A stretch of DNA of 64,000 nt, taken from NCBI GenBank assembly GCA_964549135.1, contig CAZJUJ010000002.1:32036-96035 (forward strand), read 5' to 3'. Numbering within the stretch: position 1 is the stretch's first letter; the number at the start of each line of letters is the position of its first letter. The notes under the pieces are model-generated. The model was not told where the DNA came from. It saw nothing but the letters and a program-made list of their open reading frames with translations, and searched no databases. This document shows, piece after piece, positions 44,045-52,482 of this stretch. The DNA is from RUG563 sp964549135 (lineage in GTDB: Bacteria; Bacillota; Clostridia; Christensenellales; Aristaeellaceae). The translations under genes and the position numbers were made by a program.

Positions 44045-44881
44045 TCAGCGCATGCCGCTGCGGTATTCTGCGGGGGAGACGCCCCGGAGCTTTCTGAACA
44101 ATTCGGAAAAATAGGAGGGGGAGGAGAAGCCCAGAGAATCAGCGATTTCGCGGATGCTCATGGGGCTGGCGCTCAGCAGGGTACAGGCGGCGCGCATGCG
44201 GCACTGCATCTGATAGAGGTGGATGGTCTGGCCCGTATAGCGGCGGAAGAGGCGATTCAGATAAAAGGGATGATAGCCGAAGAGGCGACCCAATTGCTCG
44301 CCGGAGATGCTTTCCCGGCAATGCGTCTCCAGATACGCTTTCACCTGAAGCACGGGGGCGGGCACGGGCCTTTCGCCCGCCCGCGGCAGGCGCAGAAATT
44401 GCAGCAGGATGCATTTCAGCATGGCGGAGCAGGCCTCATCGCAGTATTTTTCCCGCCGCTCCCTTTCCTGGATCAGCCGGGCGATCATTTCCGTGGTCTC
44501 CGGCGCGTTTTCAATCAGCGTCGGAACGGGGAAAAAATCGGGATCCGGCGGCTCGGGCATATGCTCGGGATGAAAATATTCCGGCGCGGAGGGGCGCAGC
44601 GGCCTGCCGTTTCCCGGCAGATAGGATAGGCTGAAATTGATGTTGAAAAGGGCGGCCGGGGCCTGCTCCTGAAACAGCAGCCGATAGGGACGCCCCGGCG
44701 GAATGATCAGACAGGCATCCTTGCCCAGCTTGATTTCATCATTTTCAGACCAGAAGATACAATTTCCCTCCTTGAGGGCGAACAATCGGTAATCATAGGC
44801 CACCACCGGTGTCTGATAGCTGGCAGGGTGAAGCCGCAGATCGGTATAGCGGATGTAGGGATTGATTTCGTGTGCTTGCAT
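44045..44881 (-). CDS. AraC family transcriptional regulator (first)
   Basis: The 278 residues have an N-terminal cupin-like sensing region and a C-terminal double helix-turn-helix: ISGEQLGRLFGYHPFYLNRLF, then IREIADSLGFSSPSYFSELFRK. It ends in SPAEYR, normal for the family. GGAGGAATCC precedes ATG 44881. It stands between the importer operon and the divergent oxidoreductase gene and probably controls one or both in response to a sugar. Confidence 0.9.
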   Translation of the reverse strand: MQAHEINPYIRYTDLRLHPASYQTPVVAYDYRLFALKEGNCIFWSENDEIKLGKDACLIIPPGRPYRLLFQEQAPAALFNINFSLSYLPGNGRPLRPSAPEYFHPEHMPEPPDPDFFPVPTLIENAPETTEMIARLIQERERREKYCDEACSAMLKCILLQFLRLPRAGERPVPAPVLQVKAYLETHCRESISGEQLGRLFGYHPFYLNRLFRRYTGQTIHLYQMQCRMRAACTLLSASPMSIREIADSLGFSSPSYFSELFRKLRGVSPAEYRSGMR

Positions 44882-44951
44882 AGGATTCCTCCGGTTTGGT
44901 GCATGGCGTTGGTTGCGTTTGTTTTGTTATAGAATTAATTTGTTTTCGGGT

Positions 44952-44980
44952 TTGATTCCTGCATGCCGCCTTGGTATAAT
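44952..44980 (+). promoter_or_regulatory. promoter for the Gfo/Idh/MocA oxidoreductase
   Basis: TTGATT (44952-44957), 17 bp spacer, perfect TATAAT (44975-44980), with AGGAGG before the start at 45015. Confidence 0.72.
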
Positions 44981-45014
44981 CAAGCCGATAAAACTCTGAC
45001 AGGAGGAAGATATC

Positions 45015-46217
45015 ATGTCTCAGAAGCTGCGCGTTGCCATGATTGGCTGCGGCGATTTTGCCCGGCATTTTGTGCCCCTGTATCAGCATCATCCCTATGT
45101 GGAAAAGGTCTGGGTATGCGATATTATCCCGGAGCGCGTCCAGGATTATTCCAAGCGCTTCCAGGCGGAGATCATCGATACCTTTGAGGATGCCATCGCC
45201 CGGAGCGATGTGAATACGGTGGCCATCTTTACCCCCCGTCATACCCATGGCCCCCTGGTCAAGGCGGCGCTGCGGGCGGGCAAGCATGTCTATTCCGCCG
45301 TGCCCATGGGCATCAGCGCCGAGGAATGCCAGGAGATTGTGGAGCTGGTGAAAAAGACCGGGCTTACCTACATGATGGGCGAAACCTGCATCTATTATCC
45401 CTGCTCCATGTTCTGCAAGCAGCAGTATGAGCAGGGTGCATTCGGCAAATTCGTCTATGCCGAGGCCCAGTATCATCATGACATTTCCCATTTCCCCAAG
45501 AATTTTACCGATGACAAGCTCTCTGCCGGCGCATCGCCCTTCTTCTATCCCACCCATTCCACCGCCATGGTGCTGAACGCCGTCAGCAGCCATGTCACCC
45601 GGGTGGTGGCCTTTGGCTATGCCGAGGAGCCGGGCAACGGCATCTATGAAAAGGGCATCAACATGTGGGATAACGTCTATTCCAACGGCTATTCCCTGAT
45701 GAAGCTGGCCAACGGCGGCACCGCCCGCATCAATGAATGCCGCCGCATCGGCTATAAGGCCCCCAGCTCCTACATCAACGCCTTCTATGGCGAAAAGGGC
45801 GCCTATCAGTTCAGCAATGCCCAGCATATCTATACCCGCCTGACCAAGGAGGGCGTGGAACTGACCGATGTCAGCGACAAGGTCAATCCCTACGAAATGG
45901 AAAAGCACCGGCAGGAGCCTGATTTCAAGAATCAGGTGGCCAATCATGCCTACCAGTGGAATATGTTTTCGCCCATTCAGGATGAGCGCGTGGCCCGGCT
46001 GCCCGAAAGCTATCAGGGCCTGCCCAACGGGCATATGGCCTCCCATCAGATGCTCATCGATGATTTCTGCACGGCGGCATATTTTGATAAGATGCCCACC
46101 GTCAATGCCTGGCAGGCGGCCCGCTTTACCATGCCCGGCCTGCTGGCACACGAATCCATGAACCGCAATGGCGAGGCCATCGATGTGCCCGATTGCGGCG
46201 ACGCGCCGGAAAAATAA
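45015..46217 (+). CDS. Gfo/Idh/MocA family NAD(P)-dependent oxidoreductase
   Basis: The 400 residues start with the Rossmann motif VAMIGCGDFARHFVPLY, then the family segment TPRHTHGPLVKAALRAGKHVY (catalytic Lys-containing GKHV). The C-terminal alpha/beta domain is present. Such enzymes oxidise sugars, sugar acids or inositol. Its position beside the importer and between two AraC regulators points to catabolism of the imported sugar. No signal peptide is present. Confidence 0.92.
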   Translation: MSQKLRVAMIGCGDFARHFVPLYQHHPYVEKVWVCDIIPERVQDYSKRFQAEIIDTFEDAIARSDVNTVAIFTPRHTHGPLVKAALRAGKHVYSAVPMGISAEECQEIVELVKKTGLTYMMGETCIYYPCSMFCKQQYEQGAFGKFVYAEAQYHHDISHFPKNFTDDKLSAGASPFFYPTHSTAMVLNAVSSHVTRVVAFGYAEEPGNGIYEKGINMWDNVYSNGYSLMKLANGGTARINECRRIGYKAPSSYINAFYGEKGAYQFSNAQHIYTRLTKEGVELTDVSDKVNPYEMEKHRQEPDFKNQVANHAYQWNMFSPIQDERVARLPESYQGLPNGHMASHQMLIDDFCTAAYFDKMPTVNAWQAARFTMPGLLAHESMNRNGEAIDVPDCGDAPEK

Positions 46218-46255
46218 GCCCCGGGGATGAAGCCCCTGCCCGGAAAGGGCGGATC

Positions 46256-46299
46256 GCCTCCTGCCTGCAGAAAGCATCGCTGCGGCAGGGGGCCTTTTT
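46256..46299 (+). terminator. terminator after the oxidoreductase gene
   Basis: GCCTCCTGCC (46256-46265) pairs with GGCAGGGGGC (46284-46293) with one G-T pair, followed by CTTTTT. Confidence 0.7.
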
Positions 46300-46320
46300 G
46301 TGCCGCGCAGGGGAAAGGGG

Positions 46321-47166
46321 CTATTTCTGCTTCTTCTGCGGGCCCGCCGCCTCCCCCTCCTGAAGCGGATGGCGCAGCGTGCCGGGGGCGTAGCCGTATA
46401 TATCCCGGAAGGCCTTGGAAAGATGGGCCGCGCTGCTCATCCCGGTGGAGCTGGCCACCTGCTCCAGGGTAAGATCGGTTTCCGCAAGCAGCTTTTTTGC
46501 CTTCCGGATGCGATAATCCCTGAGATAGGCCTGGGGCGAAAGATTGGCAAAGCGCTTGAAGAGCCGGTAGAGATAGGTGCGGTCAATGCCGATATGCGCG
46601 GCCATTTCCTCCACCGAAATGGGATAGGCATAGCTTTTGTGGATATACAGGATGGCGGCACTGAAATATTCCGCGCCCACCCGGGAGGGCGGCGGCGGGG
46701 ACTGATGGGGAATATGGGCGGCCATTTCCATGAGTGCGCTGTACTGCGCCGGGGAGCGGCCCTCCCCCTGGCAAATATTCAGCAGCCGCAATAGCGCATC
46801 CTGTGCCTCCCGGGGATCGGCGGGGTGAAAGACGCATTTTTCCTCCAGCCCGGCCTCTTTGATCAGCAGGGGCGCATCCGTTCCGTCAAAGGAGACAAAG
46901 CCGTATTCCCAGGGGTCTTCCGCATCCGCCTGATAGGAAATGATTTCGTTGGGGCGAATCAGAAAGCCATCCCCTGCCGCCAGCGCCCATTCCTGCCCCC
47001 GGGTGCGGAAATATCCCTTGCCGCTGAAAATCAGATGCAGGGAATAGAGCCCCCGGATGCCGGGCTTGGTTTCATAGGGGCCGCTGCAGCGCTGCCGCCC
47101 GCAGTCCAGCAGGGTCAGCCCCCGGAAGGGAAAGGCAGAGAAGGGATAGAATTCCAGTTGATACAA
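46321..47166 (-). CDS. AraC family transcriptional regulator (second)
   Basis: The 281 residues hold a cupin-like N-terminal domain (HLIFSGKGYFRTRGQEW, GFLIRPNEI) and a C-terminal AraC domain (ISVEEMAAHIGIDRTYLYRLF, LEQVASSTGMSSAAHLSKAFR). Translation appears to begin at TTG 47166, 9 bp after AGGAG, a rare start; no ATG is available nearby in frame. It is convergent with the oxidoreductase gene and probably belongs to the same sugar locus. Confidence 0.88.
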   Translation of the reverse strand: MYQLEFYPFSAFPFRGLTLLDCGRQRCSGPYETKPGIRGLYSLHLIFSGKGYFRTRGQEWALAAGDGFLIRPNEIISYQADAEDPWEYGFVSFDGTDAPLLIKEAGLEEKCVFHPADPREAQDALLRLLNICQGEGRSPAQYSALMEMAAHIPHQSPPPPSRVGAEYFSAAILYIHKSYAYPISVEEMAAHIGIDRTYLYRLFKRFANLSPQAYLRDYRIRKAKKLLAETDLTLEQVASSTGMSSAAHLSKAFRDIYGYAPGTLRHPLQEGEAAGPQKKQK

Positions 47167-47248
47167 GGGAATCAGCTCCTGTCATGCAACATGCGTATAA
47201 AACAGAAACAACAAACGGAATATTTTTACGCCAGAAAATATCATATAT

Positions 47249-47278
47249 ACTATACACGAAGAAAATGCCGTTTGTCAA
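47249..47278 (-). promoter_or_regulatory. promoter for the second AraC gene
   Basis: TTGACA (47278-47273), 18 bp spacer, TATAGT (47254-47249) on the minus strand, about 80 bp before the TTG start. Confidence 0.65.
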
Positions 47279-47335
47279 CACCTGTGCAAAAAGAATCCCG
47301 GAAAATGGAAGCAGGTGGCGCTGATGCCTGATTCG

Positions 47336-47379
47336 AACAAAAAGGCCCTTCGCCGTCCATACAGGCAGCGAAGGGCCTT
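47336..47379 (-). terminator. terminator of the ABC exporter operon
   Basis: A 12 bp perfect stem AAGGCCCTTCGC (47342-47353) with GCGAAGGGCCTT (47368-47379). In the minus direction it is followed by a T-rich run. Confidence 0.82.
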
Positions 47380-47391
47380 GCTTCTTTTGCT

Positions 47392-49182
47392 TTATTCCTC
47401 GGTTGTCATGAAGCGATACTGCGCCTCGCAGAGGCCGCGGTAATGGCCGCCGGGCAGCTGAATCAATTCCTCATGGTTGCCGCGCTCGGCGATTTTGCCA
47501 TCCTTCACTACCATGATGCAATCCGCATTGCGGATGGTGGAAAGGCGATGGGCGATGACGAAGGAGGTGCGCCCCTTGAGCAGCACATCCAGCGCCTTCT
47601 GAATCAGCATTTCGGTCTTGGTATCAATGGAGGAGGTGGCCTCATCCAGAATCAGAATCCGGGGATCATTGAGCAGCGCCCGGGCAAAGGAGATCAGCTG
47701 CCGCTGGCCCTGGGAGAGGGAGGAGCCCCGCTCGTTTACCTCGGTCTGATAGCCCTTGGGCATCTGCATGATGAAATCATGGGCGCTGACCATCTTGGCA
47801 GCCTCGATCACCTCTTCATCCGTGGCATCCAGCCGCCCGTAGCGGATATTATCCATGATGGTGCCGGAGAAAATGAAGGAATCCTGCATCATCACGCTCA
47901 TCTGCTTGCGCAGGGAAAACAATTGCACATCCCGGATATCATGGCCATCGATGAGTACCCGGCCATCGCTGACATCATAGAAGCGGCTGATCAGATTGAC
48001 CACCGTGGATTTTCCTGCGCCGGTGGGGCCCACCAGGGCGATGGTCTGCCCGGCGGGAATATCAAAGGAAACATCCTTGAGAATGATCTTTTCATGATCG
48101 TAGGAGAAGGTAACATGATCAAAGGTGACGTTGCCCTGAATGGGGGGCAGGGGCTTGGTGCCCTCCCGATCCTGGATATCCGATTCGGTATCCATGATTT
48201 CAAAGATGCGCTCCATGGAGGCCATGGCGGAAAGCAGGCTGTTATAGAAATTGGAGAGGGTATTGAGCGGCTCCCAGAAGCGGCCCAGATACCATAGCAG
48301 CAGCAATAGATCGGCCAGCATCAGCCCATCCGCCTGCATGAAATGCACACCGAAAATATATACCAGCACCGTGCCGATATTGCCGGTCAGATCCAGGGCG
48401 GGCCAGAAAACATTATTGATGGAAACGGCGTGCATCCAGGATTTGCGGATATCATGATTGACCGCCCGGAAGCTATCGGAATTTTCATTTTCCCGAACGA
48501 AGGCCTCCGTCACCCGCATCCCGGTCAGCGATTCATGCAGATAGCCGTTCATGGTGGAGGTTTTTACCCGCACCTTCTGCCAGCGCAGCCGCATGACCCG
48601 CTTTAATTTGAAAATGATGAACAGAAGCAGCGGAATAATGCAAAGCGCAATCAGCGTCAGCTTCCAGTTCACCGCAAACATGATCACCAGCAGCATCACC
48701 ATCGTGATGCATTCGATCAGCACGTTGACGATGCCGTTGGTAAACAGATCATTCAGGGAATTGACATCATTGATTACGCGCACCAATAGCTTGCCGGCGG
48801 AGCGGGTATCAAAGAAGGAAAAGGACATGCTCTGAATATGATGGAAAAGATCCTGACGCAGGGTGGTCAGCGCCTTGCGGCCGGCGGTATCCATCCAGCG
48901 GATGCGCTGGCGGGTGCAGAGCGCGCCGATGGCCGCCACCGCCACCATGCCGCCAAGCAGGAAGGGCAATTGCTCTGCAATGCCCTGCTCCAGATCGCCC
49001 ACGGCCCGGCTCATCAGATACGGGCTTGCCAGGGAGCAGGCCATGGCGATGACCATCAGCACCAGAGAAAGCATCACATTGCGCTTGTAGGGCTTCATAT
49101 AGGAAAGCAGACGGAAAAACTGCCGCTTGTCAAAGGGCCTTTCCAGAGTTTCATCATCCAATTGACGAATCATGCGTGCCAT
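47392..49182 (-). CDS. ABC exporter subunit with canonical Walker B (heterodimer partner 2)
   Basis: The 596-residue protein has a six-helix exporter domain (about 35-320) and a C-terminal ATPase: Walker A GPTGAGKSTV near residue 385, Walker B ILILDEATSS, and the H-loop FVIAHRLS. Its signature reads LSQGQRQ rather than LSGGQ. This is the pattern of heterodimeric exporters such as TM287/288, in which one subunit supplies the degenerate signature and the other the degenerate Walker B. It starts 17 bp after its partner. The substrate (lipid, peptide or drug) is unknown. Confidence 0.93.
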   Translation of the reverse strand: MARMIRQLDDETLERPFDKRQFFRLLSYMKPYKRNVMLSLVLMVIAMACSLASPYLMSRAVGDLEQGIAEQLPFLLGGMVAVAAIGALCTRQRIRWMDTAGRKALTTLRQDLFHHIQSMSFSFFDTRSAGKLLVRVINDVNSLNDLFTNGIVNVLIECITMVMLLVIMFAVNWKLTLIALCIIPLLLFIIFKLKRVMRLRWQKVRVKTSTMNGYLHESLTGMRVTEAFVRENENSDSFRAVNHDIRKSWMHAVSINNVFWPALDLTGNIGTVLVYIFGVHFMQADGLMLADLLLLLWYLGRFWEPLNTLSNFYNSLLSAMASMERIFEIMDTESDIQDREGTKPLPPIQGNVTFDHVTFSYDHEKIILKDVSFDIPAGQTIALVGPTGAGKSTVVNLISRFYDVSDGRVLIDGHDIRDVQLFSLRKQMSVMMQDSFIFSGTIMDNIRYGRLDATDEEVIEAAKMVSAHDFIMQMPKGYQTEVNERGSSLSQGQRQLISFARALLNDPRILILDEATSSIDTKTEMLIQKALDVLLKGRTSFVIAHRLSTIRNADCIMVVKDGKIAERGNHEELIQLPGGHYRGLCEAQYRFMTTEE

Positions 49183-49199
49183 GTGTTTCCCCCCCTCTC

Positions 49200-50930
49200 T
49201 CAGACCTTGACGGCCGAGGCCATCTGATCCATCACCATCTGATAATAGATGCCGCCCTGCGCCATAAGCTCCTTATGGGTGCCGCATTCCGCAATTTCGC
49301 CGTTATCCAATACCAGAATCAGATCGGCATTTTTAACGGAGGAAATGCGGTGGGCAATAACGAAGGTGGTTCTGTTCTTGAGTACCTCCTTCAGCTCCTG
49401 CTGAATCAGGTATTCGGTTTCCATATCCACAGCGGAGGTGGAATCATCCAGCACCAGAATGCTGGGATCAATCAGCACCGCCCGGGCGATGGCGGTGCGC
49501 TGCTTTTGCCCGCCGGAAAGCCCCAGGCCGCGCTCGCCCACCACCGTATCATAGCCGCTGGGCATATGATCGATAAATTCCTCCGCCTGGGCCACCCGGG
49601 CGCTGCGCTTTACCCGGGCCATATCGGCATCGGGCCGCCCGAAGCGGATGTTATCGGCGATGGTATCGGAAAAGAGGAAGGTTTCCTGCATCACATAGCC
49701 AATCTGGCGGCGCAGGGGCTTGAGGGAATGCTTTCTTACATCGATGCCGTCGATGGTGATGCTGCCGCTCTGAATATCATAGAAGCGGCCCAGCAGCGTA
49801 ACCAGCGTGGATTTGCCCGAGCCCGTGGCCCCCATGACGGCAATGGTCTGGCCCGGCTTGGCCTCAAAGGAAATATCCTTGAGTACCGGGTGATCGCCGT
49901 AGGAAAAGGTGACATGATCAAAGACCACATGCCCTTTGTATTCCTTGGGCTGCCGGGCGTTTTCCGGCTCCCGGATGGCCGCGCCGAAATCTACATAATA
50001 GAAGAGCTTTTCCGCCGAGGTGATAGCCTGGGCCACCATATTGATGATGTTGGAAAGCTGGCGCATGGGGTTGACAAGCAGGCTGATATACCCGGTGATG
50101 CCCACCAGGGTGCCCACATCCATATGCCCGCGCAGCATCAGGATCGCCCCGCCCAGCAGCGTAATGGGGGTGCAGAGCGAGCCCATCAGATCCATAAAGG
50201 GCACGAAATTCGACCAGACCCAGGTGGCCTTCAGGTTCATTTCCAGCGTCTTATCGTTTTCGCGGTTGAATTGCTCCTCCTCATAGGCCTCCTGGGCGAA
50301 GGCCTTGACCACATGCATGCCCGCCAGATTTTCCTGGGTGCGGGTATTGAGGATGGCGTTCTGCTCCCGGATATCCCGAAAGACGGGGCGGATCTTCTTA
50401 TTGAATACCCAGGCCATATAGGAAATCAGCGGCAGCATAATCAGGATCATCAGCGTGATTTCCCAGCTCATGGTCATCATGAAGATCAGCGCGCCGATAA
50501 AGCGCAGCGCATTATCATAGACCGTGACAATGCCGCCGGAGGAAAGATTGCGCAGGCCCTCAATATCCCCGGTCATGCGGCTCGTAATTTCGCCCACCCG
50601 GTGCGTATCATAGAATTGATAGGGCAATTCCTCCAGATGCGCGTAAAGGCCGGTGCGCAGATCATACATGGCGTCCTGGGAAAGCCTTTCAAACATGATG
50701 CTGCGGCAATAGACGCATACGCCCCGCAGGAGCGACAGAAGCAGAATGGCCCCGCACAGGGGAAGCAGATATTCCGTTTTTCCGCCCGTGATTACATCAT
50801 TGACCACCGATTTGGTCACATAGGGCGAAATCAGGTGCGTCAGGATGACGATGGTCTGGAGCATCAGCCCGAGGATGATCTTGCGCTTGTAGGGACGGAG
50901 CAGCCCGCCGATTCGCCTGACAGTATCCAT
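49200..50930 (-). CDS. ABC exporter subunit with degenerate Walker B (heterodimer partner 1)
   Basis: The 576-residue fused exporter has six helices then an ATPase domain. Walker A is GATGSGKSTL, the signature LSGGQKQR is normal, but Walker B reads LVLDDSTSAVD, with Asp in place of the catalytic Glu. This makes one ATP site inactive, as expected for the partner of the downstream subunit. ATG 50930 has GGAGG 9 bp upstream; the longer frame to 50951 has none. Confidence 0.93.
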   Translation of the reverse strand: MDTVRRIGGLLRPYKRKIILGLMLQTIVILTHLISPYVTKSVVNDVITGGKTEYLLPLCGAILLLSLLRGVCVYCRSIMFERLSQDAMYDLRTGLYAHLEELPYQFYDTHRVGEITSRMTGDIEGLRNLSSGGIVTVYDNALRFIGALIFMMTMSWEITLMILIMLPLISYMAWVFNKKIRPVFRDIREQNAILNTRTQENLAGMHVVKAFAQEAYEEEQFNRENDKTLEMNLKATWVWSNFVPFMDLMGSLCTPITLLGGAILMLRGHMDVGTLVGITGYISLLVNPMRQLSNIINMVAQAITSAEKLFYYVDFGAAIREPENARQPKEYKGHVVFDHVTFSYGDHPVLKDISFEAKPGQTIAVMGATGSGKSTLVTLLGRFYDIQSGSITIDGIDVRKHSLKPLRRQIGYVMQETFLFSDTIADNIRFGRPDADMARVKRSARVAQAEEFIDHMPSGYDTVVGERGLGLSGGQKQRTAIARAVLIDPSILVLDDSTSAVDMETEYLIQQELKEVLKNRTTFVIAHRISSVKNADLILVLDNGEIAECGTHKELMAQGGIYYQMVMDQMASAVKV

Positions 50931-50962
50931 CGCGTATTTCCTCCATAGCAAAAGTTAGTATC

Positions 50963-50990
50963 ATTATAGCAGTCTTTTTTCGTTCGTCAA
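50963..50990 (-). promoter_or_regulatory. promoter for the ABC exporter operon
   Basis: TTGACG (50990-50985), 16 bp spacer, TATAAT (50968-50963). Confidence 0.72.
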
Positions 50991-51083
50991 TGCATAAATG
51001 TGGGTTTTCCCGGGAAAAATATTGGCAGCTTTTTTCCGGGCAGACAACTATTATAAATAGAAGAAACGCATCCTTTTTTGCAT

Positions 51084-51138
51084 AAAAAATTCCCCCGCCG
51101 CCCAGATGCAGCCATGCATCGGAGCGGGAGCGGGGGAA
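51084..51138 (-). terminator. terminator after galE
   Basis: TTCCCCCGC (51090-51098) pairs with GCGGGGGAA (51130-51138); on the minus strand six T follow at 51089-51084. Confidence 0.85.
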
Positions 51139-51152
51139 AGGGGCCGGGCCCG

Positions 51153-52166
51153 TCAGCCCTGATAGCCCATGGGATTATTCTTCTGCCAGTTCCAGGCATC
51201 CCGGCACATGGTGGTCAGATCCCGGGTGGCATGCCAGCCCAGGCCCTCTGCCGCTTTCCTGGGATCGGCATAGCAGACCGCAATATCGCCGGGGCGGCGG
51301 GGCGTTACCTGATAGGGGATGGTAAGCTGATTGGCCTTTTCAAAGGCATGCACCAGATCCAGCACGCTGTAGGCCTCGCCTGTGCCCAGATTGAATACCT
51401 CTGCGCCGTGATGCGTCCGGGCATATTCCAGGGCCGCCAGATGGCCCTCCGCCAGATCCATCACATGGATATAGTCCCTCTCGCCCGTACCGTCCCGGGT
51501 GGGATAATCATCGCCGAATACATTCAGATGATCCAATTTGCCCGAGGCCACCTGGCAGATATAGGGCATCAGATTATTGGGAATGCCGGAGGGATCCTCG
51601 CCAATGCGGCCGCTTTCATGGGCGCCGATGGGATTGAAATAGCGCAGCAGCACAAAGGAGCGGCTTTCATCCGCGGCGGCCACATCGGTCAGGATCCTTT
51701 CGCTGATCCATTTGGTCCAGCCGTAGGGATTGGTGCAGCCGGTGGGGCAATCCTCCCGCAGGGGCATTTCAGGATAGGTGCCGTATACCGTGGCGGAAGA
51801 GGAGAAGACCAGAATGGAGCAATTGAATCTAGGCATGACCCGGCAGAGGGTCATGGTGGCATCCAGATTATTCTGGTAATAATCCAGGGGCTTGCGCACG
51901 GATTCGCCCACGGCCTTGAGCCCGGCAAAATGAATCACCGCGTCAATCGTATATTCCTCAAAAACTGCCGTCAGGGTTTTTTCATCGGTGCAGTCCCCCA
52001 CGATCAGAGGGGCCTTTTTGCCGGTCAGTTCCTCTACCCGGCGCAGCGCCTCCGGGCTGGCATTGGAAAGATTATCCAGTGCCACCACATCATAGCCCGC
52101 TTTCAGCAGGCAAAGCGCCGTATGAGAACCGATATACCCCGCGCCGCCAGTCAATAATACCCGCAT
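51153..52166 (-). CDS. galE: UDP-glucose 4-epimerase
   Basis: GalE interconverts UDP-glucose and UDP-galactose. The 337 residues (E. coli 338) have the NAD site LLTGGAGYIGSH at 4-15, the catalytic SSSATVYG region and YGWTK (YxxxK), and the DYIHVMDLAEGHLAAL segment. ATG 52166 has GGAGG 8 bp upstream; the frame reaches 52229, inside the promoter, and was not used. It stands alone between its promoter and terminator. Confidence 0.97.
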   Translation of the reverse strand: MRVLLTGGAGYIGSHTALCLLKAGYDVVALDNLSNASPEALRRVEELTGKKAPLIVGDCTDEKTLTAVFEEYTIDAVIHFAGLKAVGESVRKPLDYYQNNLDATMTLCRVMPRFNCSILVFSSSATVYGTYPEMPLREDCPTGCTNPYGWTKWISERILTDVAAADESRSFVLLRYFNPIGAHESGRIGEDPSGIPNNLMPYICQVASGKLDHLNVFGDDYPTRDGTGERDYIHVMDLAEGHLAALEYARTHHGAEVFNLGTGEAYSVLDLVHAFEKANQLTIPYQVTPRRPGDIAVCYADPRKAAEGLGWHATRDLTTMCRDAWNWQKNNPMGYQG

Positions 52167-52200
52167 GTTTCCATCCTCCCCGTTTGTTACATCGTTTTCT

Positions 52201-52229
52201 ATTATATTCCCGTTTTTCTGCGCTGTCAA
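52201..52229 (-). promoter_or_regulatory. perfect consensus promoter for galE
   Basis: TTGACA (52229-52224), 17 bp spacer, TATAAT (52206-52201), both hexamers exact. Confidence 0.88.
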
Positions 52230-52317
52230 TCGGAAAGGGAAAAATCAGCCGGACGGGCGGGGAAAAGGCTGCCCGGCGGCGGATATTGTGCTGGCTTTGT
52301 TTTTTGGCCTTTTTCCC

Positions 52318-52346
52318 TTGACAAGCCGCCCGCAGATCAGTATATT
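52318..52346 (+). promoter_or_regulatory. promoter for the secreted repeat protein
   Basis: TTGACA (52318-52323), 17 bp spacer, TATATT (52341-52346). It leaves a leader of about 130 nt before the start codon. Confidence 0.78.
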
Positions 52347-52482
52347 GATGATGTGCTTTGAGAATGGAAAATTTCTTTCCGGACACGGCATACCGGAAAG
52401 TGCAGAATGCAGATGCAAAAGGTTTTCGGGCCCTGCCCGATCGGCCTTTTTCATAAATAAAAATGTACAGGAGTGACCTCTC
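52347..52482 (+). promoter_or_regulatory. structured leader of the secreted repeat protein gene
   Basis: CTTTCCGG (52375-52382) pairs exactly with CCGGAAAG (52393-52400). A second hairpin, CGGGCCCTGCCCG, is followed by CGGCC and five T at about 52447, resembling a leader terminator. It matches no riboswitch I recognise. The ribosome site CAGGAGTGA is near 52470. Confidence 0.4.

Noticed and set aside
47320..47345. TTCGAA-containing string resembling a tRNA T-arm
   Set aside because: No acceptor stem or anticodon arm can be drawn around it.
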